Shown: one piece after another, positions 1 to 5,424 of the stretch | Position numbering within the stretch: the first letter of the stretch is position 1 | How the letters are laid out: every line of letters starts with the position of its first letter | Source: Planctomycetaceae bacterium | GTDB lineage: Bacteria; Planctomycetota; Planctomycetia; Pirellulales; Thermoguttaceae | Direction: 5' to 3' | NCBI GenBank assembly: GCA_031257725.1 | Contig: JAIROD010000547.1 | Coordinates: forward strand, 1 to 7,920 | Length of the DNA stretch: 7,920 nt | Notes under the pieces: model-generated | Told to the model about the DNA's origin: nothing | Seen by the model: the letters and a program-made list of their open reading frames with translations, nothing else | Databases searched by the model: none | Position numbers and translations under genes: made by a program

Positions 1-1998
1 AAAACATTGCTCGAATTTATCGGAGTTTTTGCGGTTTTTTACATTTTCGGTGCTTGGCCCGTACCCGATTCCAACGAACCCTATTACATCGGCAAGGCAA
101 TTCATTTTTGGAATCCCGATTGGATTCCGAATGATCCTTTTCTGGAAAGTAAAGATTCTCATTGGACATTTTATGTAGTTTTTGGTTGGTTGTCTTTTTT
201 TCTTTCCCCCGATGCGATGGCGTGGACGGGGCGTTTTCTGACGTGGGGATTACTCGCGTTGAGTTGGCTGCGGCTCAGTTTTACACTGGTTCCGGTTCGC
301 TGGATGTCCATCCCAACCGCTTGGGCATTGGCTTATTATATCGATTCCTTTCACGCCGCCGGTGAATGGATTCTCGGAGGAGTCGAGGGAAAATCGTTTG
401 CATTCCCGCTTGTCTTTTTCGGTCTCGAATCAATGTTGCGCGGACGTTGGCATCGAACCTGGATTTTTCTTGGTGCGGCTTCCGCGTTTCACGTTTTGGT
501 GGGCGGTTGGTCGGTTTTGGTTGCCGGTTTGGTTTTCCTGCCGGATCGCCGTACTACAAACTCTTCCCGAAACGTTGCCCAACGTTTTACGGTTCCCTGG
601 GGACTCTTCGTCGGCGGAATGTTGGCTTTGTTCGGACTGATTCCGGCGTTGTTGCTCGATTACGGGGTTGCAACGGACACCGTTCGTGAAGCTCATCAAA
701 TTTATGTTTTTGAACGGCTGCATCATCATTTAGTACCCTACCAATTTTCTTGGACTTATTTGGTTCGTTTTATTTTATTGGCGGTGATTTGGATTGCAAT
801 GTGTCGTTTTGGTCAACAGCGAAACCAACGGCAAATACGGTTTGAACGTTTCATCTGGGGAACTTTAATTTTGTTCCTGATCGGAATGTCGGCAGCTTAC
901 GGATTGCATAACAACCGAATCCTCTCAGCGGAAATCTTGCGGTTTTATTGGTTTCGACTTTCGGATGTTTTTATTCCTGTAGGAGTTGCGGTTGGTGCTC
1001 TCCGGCATTTTTTAGCAATGGTTCAGAAAGTTAAAAAAACTCAAAAAACTCAGAATATCCCAAAAGTTCAAACGACTCAAACGGTTCAAACAGCTCATAC
1101 GGTTCAAAATTTTCAGATTCGGGAATCCGGTTTGCCTTTTCCACCGATTTCCGGTTGGTTGATTTTGTTTGGAGTTCCGTTTTGTGTTTATCTTTTTTTC
1201 GATGCACTCATTTTCAGTCGGCGAATTTATTTTTCAACCGCTGTTGAATCGGGAATTCCTTGGGCATTGACCATTCTGGTTTGTTGGGGAATTCTTGTAT
1301 TCTCAAAACGTTTTTTGCATTTTTCACATTTTTCACATTTTTCGCATTCTTTACGTTCTTTACATCATTGTACCGGATTCACGACATTTTTGGTTTGGGG
1401 TTTTATTGGACTTTACGCGGTAATTTTGTTTTACGCTCCGTTTGAATCTCTCAAAACTTTGGGCGATGTCCGAACAAGCATGGCGTATTCACGGATTGAG
1501 CCGGGTCGGTCACACATTGCGTATTATTGGATTAACGCTTGCCGATGGATTGCCGATCCGCAAAACACACCCCAAACGGCAAAATTTTGGATTCCGCGTG
1601 AGGGGACAACGTTCAAATGGCATGCCCAGCGGAGTGATATTGGAACGTGGAAAAATGTTCCTCAAGATGCGGAGGGCATTGTTCGGTGGCAACAGATGAT
1701 GCATGATCTTTTTTATTACCGCAATAGAGAAGGACAACTTTGCGATGACCGGTCACTCAGCGTTTTACTTTGGTGGAAAACCGAAGCGGAGATTGAGCAA
1801 TTACGAATCCGCTATGGATTTGACTATATTCTTTGTCCGGCTTATCCTGAATTGTCGCATCACAAAACGTTTCAGGTTGTTTACGCTAATGATTTTTACA
1901 AAGTTTATCGGATTTTTCCATTTGGTGAAGAAAAACGGGCAAGACAAAGGTTATCGTTTGCGCCGTCGGAACCGGTCAATTTGCCTATAACTGATTGA
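1..1998 (+). CDS. DUF6798-like polytopic membrane protein, 5' end probably outside window
   Basis: The frame is open to the left edge. A TTG at position 7 is the first possible start inside the window, but no ribosome binding site can be seen, so I treat the gene as 5'-partial (665 codons here). About 13 hydrophobic segments fill roughly residues 1-490, followed by a soluble C-terminal domain of about 175 residues. The first loop carries PDSNEPYY, and the C-terminal domain carries TTFKWHAQRSDIGTWK followed by NVPQDAEGIVRWQQ, which I recognise as the DUF6798 pattern of planctomycetes. An acidic residue in the first outer loop, many membrane helices and a terminal YGFDYIL...VYRI segment also resemble GT-C glycosyltransferases that use lipid-linked sugars. 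That function is inference only. Two 9-bp minisatellites (1018-1116 and 1309-1371) encode loop insertions. Family call fairly sure, function unknown. Confidence 0.85.
   Translation, partial: KTLLEFIGVFAVFYIFGAWPVPDSNEPYYIGKAIHFWNPDWIPNDPFLESKDSHWTFYVVFGWLSFFLSPDAMAWTGRFLTWGLLALSWLRLSFTLVPVRWMSIPTAWALAYYIDSFHAAGEWILGGVEGKSFAFPLVFFGLESMLRGRWHRTWIFLGAASAFHVLVGGWSVLVAGLVFLPDRRTTNSSRNVAQRFTVPWGLFVGGMLALFGLIPALLLDYGVATDTVREAHQIYVFERLHHHLVPYQFSWTYLVRFILLAVIWIAMCRFGQQRNQRQIRFERFIWGTLILFLIGMSAAYGLHNNRILSAEILRFYWFRLSDVFIPVGVAVGALRHFLAMVQKVKKTQKTQNIPKVQTTQTVQTAHTVQNFQIRESGLPFPPISGWLILFGVPFCVYLFFDALIFSRRIYFSTAVESGIPWALTILVCWGILVFSKRFLHFSHFSHFSHSLRSLHHCTGFTTFLVWGFIGLYAVILFYAPFESLKTLGDVRTSMAYSRIEPGRSHIAYYWINACRWIADPQNTPQTAKFWIPREGTTFKWHAQRSDIGTWKNVPQDAEGIVRWQQMMHDLFYYRNREGQLCDDRSLSVLLWWKTEAEIEQLRIRYGFDYILCPAYPELSHHKTFQVVYANDFYKVYRIFPFGEEKRARQRLSFAPSEPVNLPITD
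1018..1116 (+). repeat. In-frame 9-bp minisatellite encoding a tripeptide repeat
   Basis: Eleven consecutive 9-bp units, such as ACGACTCAA, ACGGTTCAA and AAAACTCAA, encode MVQ-KVK-KTQ-KTQ-NIP-KVQ-TTQ-TVQ-TAH-TVQ-NFQ. The period keeps the reading frame. The segment lies between two predicted membrane helices (after GALRHFLA and before GWLILFGV), and its lysines suggest a cytoplasmic loop. Units are degenerate, so the array is not freshly expanded. Confidence 0.85.
1309..1371 (+). repeat. Second in-frame 9-bp minisatellite (HFS repeats)
   Basis: Units of 9 bp, best conserved as CATTTTTCA at 1318, 1327 and 1336 (the last ends in G), encode RFL-HFS-HFS-HFS-HSL-RSL-HHC. The array sits between two predicted membrane helices, ending near WALTILVCWGILVF and resuming at TTFLVWGFIGLY. 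Two helices separate it from the first minisatellite, so both loops should face the same side. Confidence 0.85.
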
Positions 1999-2002
1999 CG
2001 GC

Positions 2003-2033
2003 GAAAAAAATCAAAAAAATTTTTATTTTTTTC
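2003..2033 (+). terminator. Weak A/T-only hairpin after the membrane protein gene
   Basis: Nine bases at 2003-2011 (GAAAAAAAT) pair with 2025-2033 (ATTTTTTTC), and an inner A/T stem adds four pairs. It begins 5 bases after the stop codon. The stem has almost no G or C and the T tract is part of it, so it is a weak terminator candidate. Confidence 0.35.
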
Positions 2034-2043
2034 TTACAATCCA

Positions 2044-2072
2044 TTGAGTAATTTCTAATTACCGTCTATGAT
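2044..2072 (+). promoter_or_regulatory. Sigma-70-like promoter for the small lipoprotein gene
   Basis: TTGAGT at 2044-2049 and TATGAT at 2067-2072 are separated by exactly 17 bases, matching 4 and 5 of the 6 consensus positions. Transcription would start near 2079 and give a 5' leader of about 97 bases before the ATG at 2176. Planctomycete promoters are poorly characterised, so this is a consensus match only. Confidence 0.5.
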
Positions 2073-2089
2073 ATGATAACTGTAATTAG
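2055..2089. promoter_or_regulatory. Inverted repeat overlapping the -10 element (possible operator)
   Basis: CTAATTAC at 2055-2062 and GTAATTAG at 2082-2089 are perfect inverted 8-mers, 19 bases apart. They bracket the proposed -10 box and start site. This is where a dimeric repressor could bind, or the second arm could pair in the transcript if it starts further upstream. No cognate regulator is visible in the window. Confidence 0.35.
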
Positions 2090-2175
2090 GAATGACGGAT
2101 TCGTTATGTATTGAGCGGATCGGTTTCTAGTTTTTTGTTTCATTTCCAAAAACCAAGTTTAAGGAAACTCCAACC

Positions 2176-2388
2176 ATGAAAAAACTGATTACTTTGAGTC
2201 TGATGACAGTTTGTTTTGGACTGTTTGCTCTCGGTTGCACACCGAAGCCAGCCGCTCCAACCGCTCCGTCTGGAAGCGACACACCGCCTGCTACTGAAGC
2301 CACGACCGATTCAGTGCCTGCTGATGCGGCTAAAGACGTAGAAAAACCAACCGAAGAGAAACCAGCCGAAGAAACACCGGCAAATTAA
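2176..2388 (+). CDS. Small Pro/Ala/Glu-rich lipoprotein (70 aa)
   Basis: The start ATG follows AAGGA at 2161-2165, ten bases upstream. The protein opens with a lysine-positive N-terminus and a hydrophobic core, ending in FALGC with Cys21. This fits a lipobox, though Ala at -3 and Leu at -2 are a less usual order. Signal peptidase II would leave a 50-residue lipidated protein of Pro, Ala, Thr, Glu and Lys (for example EKPTEEKPAEETPAN) with no predicted fold. Thr at +2 does not give an inner-membrane retention signal by the enterobacterial rule. It has its own promoter candidate and a strong terminator, so it looks monocistronic and well expressed. The specific function is unknown; a flexible periplasmic or envelope tether is a guess. 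Confidence 0.85.
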   Translation: MKKLITLSLMTVCFGLFALGCTPKPAAPTAPSGSDTPPATEATTDSVPADAAKDVEKPTEEKPAEETPAN

Positions 2389-2421
2389 GCCGCTTCGGTT
2401 TTTAATTTTTTTGAAACGCAT

Positions 2422-2456
2422 AAGACCTGAATTGTTGCAATTCGGGTCTTTTTTTT
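2422..2456 (+). terminator. Intrinsic terminator of the lipoprotein gene
   Basis: Bases 2422-2434 pair with 2438-2450 (AAGACC/GGTCTT and GAATTG/CAATTC, joined by one T-G wobble). This makes a 13-bp stem with a three-base loop, followed by T to 2456. It lies 33 bases after the stop codon. Confidence 0.9.
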
Positions 2457-2583
2457 ATTGCAGGATTTTTAGATTGATTTTTGGGAACAGATGGGGGAAA
2501 CATTGGGAGCGTTTGCTGTTTGGCGATAACGATTAGGGGGCTTGCGTGTTCCATAGAGATCGTCTTCAGAGCCGTTTTCAGAT

Positions 2584-2715
2584 ATACTGTCAACGGGTAG
2601 AACTGGGTTGTTTTATTTGAAAACTCACTAAGGCGTAGTATCAAAAGGTACCTTTTGATACACCACCTGGGGAGGTTTTCAAATAAAACAACCAATTTCT
2701 ACCCGTTGACAGTAT
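2584..2715. mobile_element. 132-bp near-perfect palindrome, MITE-like element
   Basis: The two halves pair symmetrically about 2649/2650 with no gap. The outer 19 bases (2584-2602 with 2697-2715) are perfect, as are 2606-2624 with 2675-2693 and the central 24 bases 2638-2661. By my count 56 of 66 positions pair, with most mismatches at 2625-2637 opposite 2662-2674. The tips read TACTGTCAACGGGTAG and its complement, each beginning in TA, which would fit a TA target duplication as in IS630/Tc1-mariner derivatives. There is no transposase. It could instead be a large hairpin or protein-binding repeat of another kind. The structure is certain; the mobile origin is inferred. Confidence 0.6.
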
Positions 2716-2731
2716 CATTCGCATCCACGAC

Positions 2732-2773
2732 AAAAAAACGAAACAGATGAATATTCTCATCTGTTTCGTTTTT
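2732..2773 (-). terminator. Intrinsic terminator of the YTV wall-protein gene
   Basis: Bases 2734-2750 pair perfectly with 2757-2773 (17 bp, six-base loop). Read leftward the stem ends in a run of seven T (2738-2732). It starts about 50 bases after the wall-protein stop. A short T run on the right arm means it may also stop rightward transcription. Confidence 0.85.
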
Positions 2774-2822
2774 CATTGTTAAATTGACCGATTAAATGAT
2801 CGTGTTTGTGTTTAACGATTTA

Positions 2823-4688
2823 TTATTCACAAACCGGCAAACATGGAGGAACACATGGTTTCGGTTTGTAAATCTGCACCGGAACTTTGTAAGTAACCAC
2901 TCGCGGTACCGACCGTGTTACGGTGTATGGAACTTTGTCAGCTTCGATTCGGCAACCCGTTACGGTTTTTTCGCAGGTAACCGGTTTCAAAACCGTGTAA
3001 TTACATTGACGAACACGTTGTTCCGGAACAAGTTTACAAACCTTGTAGGAAACATTTTTAGTATGCGTTTCCACTACATTACGGCAAACCTGATAATTCA
3101 CCGTTTTGACTCGTTGTTCGGGAACCATCCGGCACACTGTATAATTACAACTTTTTTGTACCGGAACTTGTTTGCAAACCTGATAAGAACAGGTTTTAAC
3201 CCGTTGTTCGGGAACCATCTTACAAACCTTGTATTCACAAACACGAGTTTCGGGAACCATTTTACAAACCTGATAATTCACCGTTTTGACCCGTTGTTCG
3301 GGAACCATCCGGCACACCGTATAATTACAACTTTTTTGTACCGCAACTTGTTTGCAAACCTGATAGGAACAGTTTTTGACCCGTTGTTCGGGAACCATTT
3401 TACAAACCTTGTATTCACAAACACGAGTTTCGGGAACAAGTTCGCAAACCTGATAATTCACCGTTTTAACTCGTTTTTCCGGAACATACCGGACACAATC
3501 AACGGTTTTTTCCCGCAATTCCGGTACCCAAACCTTTTTATAACAAGTTACCGGCGGACATTGAACTTTTACCGGTTTGTACTTCAACGGAGTACATGCT
3601 GCCGGAGTGCATGCATCTGTACAGGCTCCGGGAGCACAGGGTTCACAAACGGGAACCATTTTAATAACAACCGGACCGGGAACCTGATAACTCTGTTTTT
3701 CCCAATGACCGGATTGATATTGAACTTGCTTAGTGTAATGAACCGGTTTACAAACAGTGTACGCAACCTCTTTCGTGCGAGTTTCATAAACCGGACGATT
3801 CACCGTGTATTCCCGTTGCCGTGTTTCCCAAACCGGTTTGCAAACAGTGTACGCAACCTCTTTCGTGCGGGTTTCATAAACCGGTTTGTATTCTGTCCAG
3901 GTTCGGGTTTTCTGTTCATAAACCGGTTTACAAACAGTGTAAGCAATTTCTTTTTGACGTGTTTCATAAACCGGACGATTTACCGTATATTCCCGTTGCC
4001 GCGTTTCCCAAACCGGTTTGCAAACAGTGTAGGCAACCTCTTTGGTACGGGTTTCGTAAACCGGTTTGTATTCCGTCCAAGTTCGTGTTTTCTGCTCGTA
4101 AACCGGTTTACAAACGGTGTAGGCAATTTCTTTCTGACGGGTTTCATAAACCGGACGGTTTACCGTGTATTCCCGTTGCCGTGTTTCCCAAACCGGACGG
4201 CAAACGGTGTAGGCAACCTCTTTGGTACGGGTTTCATAAACCGGTTTGTATTCCGTCCAAGTTCGTGTTTTCTGCTCGTAAACCGGTTTGCAAACCGTAT
4301 AAGGAACTTGTTTTGTCCGTGTTTCGTAAACCGGTTTACAGACATCGTAGGAAACGGTTTTAACTTTTGTTTCCCAAACCGGTTTGCAAACCGTATAACG
4401 GACTTCCCGTGTGCGAACTTCAGGAACGTATTTACAATAGGTTACTGTTCTGGCAACAGGAATCTTGTTATAAACCGTTTTATAACAAGTAATTTGCTGC
4501 TTCTCATAGACGACTTTTTTACAAGTCCGCATAACGGTGACGCAGTGATCAACGTAATCGCAGCAACGCGGAATACAAGGATGACAGGTTCCTGCTCCGC
4601 AATATCCCGCTCTGGCGGAAGGAACAACGGAAAAGAGTACAAAAAATGCCGCAAAAGCGAACAGTACTCCCAAAAATTTGTTACGCAT
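2823..4688 (-). CDS. Cysteine-rich YTV-repeat cell wall protein (621 aa)
   Basis: I chose the ATG at 4688 because AGGAG (4700-4696) lies seven bases upstream and a clear signal peptide follows (MRNKFLGVLFAFAAFF, cleavage after SARA at residue 27). A frame reaching back to 4760 would bury that signal. The mature protein has about 48 cysteines by my count. A Cys-rich head (GYCGAGTCHPCIPRCC) is followed by repeats of about 15 residues. Residues about 124-303 have units such as AYTVCKPVYETRTKE and YTVNRPVYETRQKE. A Cys/Pro-rich linker follows, and residues about 404-535 have units such as NYQVCKMVPETRVC. The alternating polar/hydrophobic pattern suggests beta strands. YTV-repeat proteins are known from the planctomycete cell wall; disulfide cross-linking there is inferred. 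The tail is KPCVPPCLPVCE. Confidence 0.9.
   Translation of the reverse strand: MRNKFLGVLFAFAAFFVLFSVVPSARAGYCGAGTCHPCIPRCCDYVDHCVTVMRTCKKVVYEKQQITCYKTVYNKIPVARTVTYCKYVPEVRTREVRYTVCKPVWETKVKTVSYDVCKPVYETRTKQVPYTVCKPVYEQKTRTWTEYKPVYETRTKEVAYTVCRPVWETRQREYTVNRPVYETRQKEIAYTVCKPVYEQKTRTWTEYKPVYETRTKEVAYTVCKPVWETRQREYTVNRPVYETRQKEIAYTVCKPVYEQKTRTWTEYKPVYETRTKEVAYTVCKPVWETRQREYTVNRPVYETRTKEVAYTVCKPVHYTKQVQYQSGHWEKQSYQVPGPVVIKMVPVCEPCAPGACTDACTPAACTPLKYKPVKVQCPPVTCYKKVWVPELREKTVDCVRYVPEKRVKTVNYQVCELVPETRVCEYKVCKMVPEQRVKNCSYQVCKQVAVQKSCNYTVCRMVPEQRVKTVNYQVCKMVPETRVCEYKVCKMVPEQRVKTCSYQVCKQVPVQKSCNYTVCRMVPEQRVKTVNYQVCRNVVETHTKNVSYKVCKLVPEQRVRQCNYTVLKPVTCEKTVTGCRIEADKVPYTVTRSVPRVVTYKVPVQIYKPKPCVPPCLPVCE
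3085..3480 (-). repeat. YTV protein repeat block B (YQVC type, 180-bp period)
   Basis: Just over two copies of a 180-bp unit lie in tandem: the stretch at 3085 recurs at 3265 and 3445, and that at 3121 recurs at 3301. Each unit encodes four modules of 15 residues, of the types NYQVC...VPETRVC, EYKVCKMVPEQRVK, CSYQVCKQVPVQKSC and NYTVCRMVPEQRVKT. Diverged modules continue on both sides. Confidence 0.9.
3781..4320 (-). repeat. YTV protein repeat block A (YTVCKPV type, 180-bp period)
   Basis: Three tandem 180-bp copies begin at 3781, 3961 and 4141 and are nearly identical, except for the last part of the third. Each encodes 60 residues as modules of 14, 16, 15 and 15 residues: YTVC[KR]PVWETRQRE, YTVNRPVYETRQKEIA, YTVCKPVYEQKTRTW and TEYKPVYETRTKEVA. 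A partial copy lies at 3741-3780. The close identity of copies suggests recent duplication or gene conversion. Confidence 0.93.
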
Positions 4689-4915
4689 AAGATTTCTCCT
4701 CAATGACGAACGTGATGATGTAAAAATTTTTTTAACGGTGATGTTCGTGTTTGAAATCACTAAAAAAAGTTAAAATCGGTTTAAAACCAACCTTAAACTT
4801 TCTTGCTTTATTTTTTCTACCAACACCACATCCGTTCCATTTGTATTGTTTCCGTTAATAAGTGAAAATACGTCAACTTTAACGGCTGAATAATACAAAA
4901 ACTCTCTAACTTACT

Positions 4916-4959
4916 TACACCATCGGTTGCCTAGTTTTATCGACTAGCGTTATGGTGTA
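4916..4959. promoter_or_regulatory. Inverted repeat in the divergent promoter region
   Basis: TACACCAT at 4916-4923 is matched by ATGGTGTA at 4952-4959. Inside lie CTAGT (4931-4935) and ACTAG (4943-4947), a second nested inverted repeat. No T tract follows on either strand, so it is not an intrinsic terminator. An operator or a structured leader of the wall-protein transcript is possible. Confidence 0.35.
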
Positions 4960-5316
4960 CTTCAAAAAAAATGTTTTTGAGTTTTTCGATTAATTTTTTG
5001 ATTAATTTAATGTCTGGAAAATAATGTTAAAATGCGTAGAAAAAACAAACAAGGATGACTTTAACGAACATCTTTCGACAGATTATACCGTCCGGTTGTC
5101 AATTTTGTAAAGTACCCAATCCATTTTTTTAGAAAATTTTTCCAAAATAGCCCAAATTATTTTGGAAATTTCTAATAATTCGGATTTTACCGAAGTTAAC
5201 GGCGAGAACTTGCCCCGCGTTGTTGGACTTAACCCCCAAATTATTCGCATCCTGTAATTTTTTCTACCAACATTTTGTCCTTACGGAATAGAAACAACAA
5301 CCGCTCCCTACTTACC

Positions 5317-5344
5317 TTGCACTATTCGACATCTCGTGTAAAAT
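5317..5344 (+). promoter_or_regulatory. Sigma-70-like promoter for the thioredoxin-fold gene
   Basis: TTGCAC at 5317-5322 and TAAAAT at 5339-5344 are 16 bases apart. Transcription would begin near 5351, leaving a leader of about 75 bases before the ATG at 5425. A TTGACA at 5386-5391 is too close to the start codon to serve with a usable -10 box. Confidence 0.45.
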
Positions 5345-5424
5345 AGTCGGGTTGTTTTTTCTTCCTGACAATATTTACCAATATTTGACAAAAAATTTTA
5401 TTTCGAAACATACGGGTTTTTAAG

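Larger units (their letters stand above)
2389..2822. other. Convergent intergenic region
   Basis: Between the lipoprotein stop and the leftward wall-protein stop lie, in order, the lipoprotein terminator (2422-2456), about 125 bases with no feature I can support (2457-2583), a 132-bp palindrome (2584-2715) and the wall-protein terminator (2732-2773). A leftward open frame crossing this stretch runs through both the terminator and the palindrome and has no gene-like features. Confidence 0.7.
4689..5424. other. Divergent intergenic region, AT-rich
   Basis: This 736-bp stretch separates the starts of the leftward wall-protein gene and the rightward thioredoxin-fold gene. It holds the wall-protein ribosome binding site (4696-4700), an inverted repeat at 4916-4959, A/T-rich DNA with GATTAATTT repeated near 4988 and 5001, a short open stretch of protein-like composition at 5111-5257, and a promoter candidate at 5317-5344. 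I could not find a convincing promoter for the wall-protein gene. Confidence 0.6.

Noticed and set aside
2402..2695. Leftward 97-codon open frame between the lipoprotein and wall-protein genes
   Set aside because: It passes through an intrinsic terminator and half of the palindrome, has no binding site, and its product shows no recognisable features.
2796..4706. 636-codon open frame on the + strand opposite the wall-protein gene
   Set aside because: It is the antisense shadow of the YTV repeats: one stop-free complementary frame is copied with every repeat. It has no signal peptide or binding site, and its Asn/Phe/Arg-rich product is not protein-like.
4689..4760. N-terminal extension of the wall protein from an ATG at 4760
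   Set aside because: The AGGAG site and signal peptide both point to the ATG at 4688; the extension would put 24 residues before the signal peptide.
5054..5131. Short rightward frame starting ATG at 5054 with a CxxC motif
   Set aside because: It has only 25 codons, its purine run abuts the ATG, and there is no supporting context.
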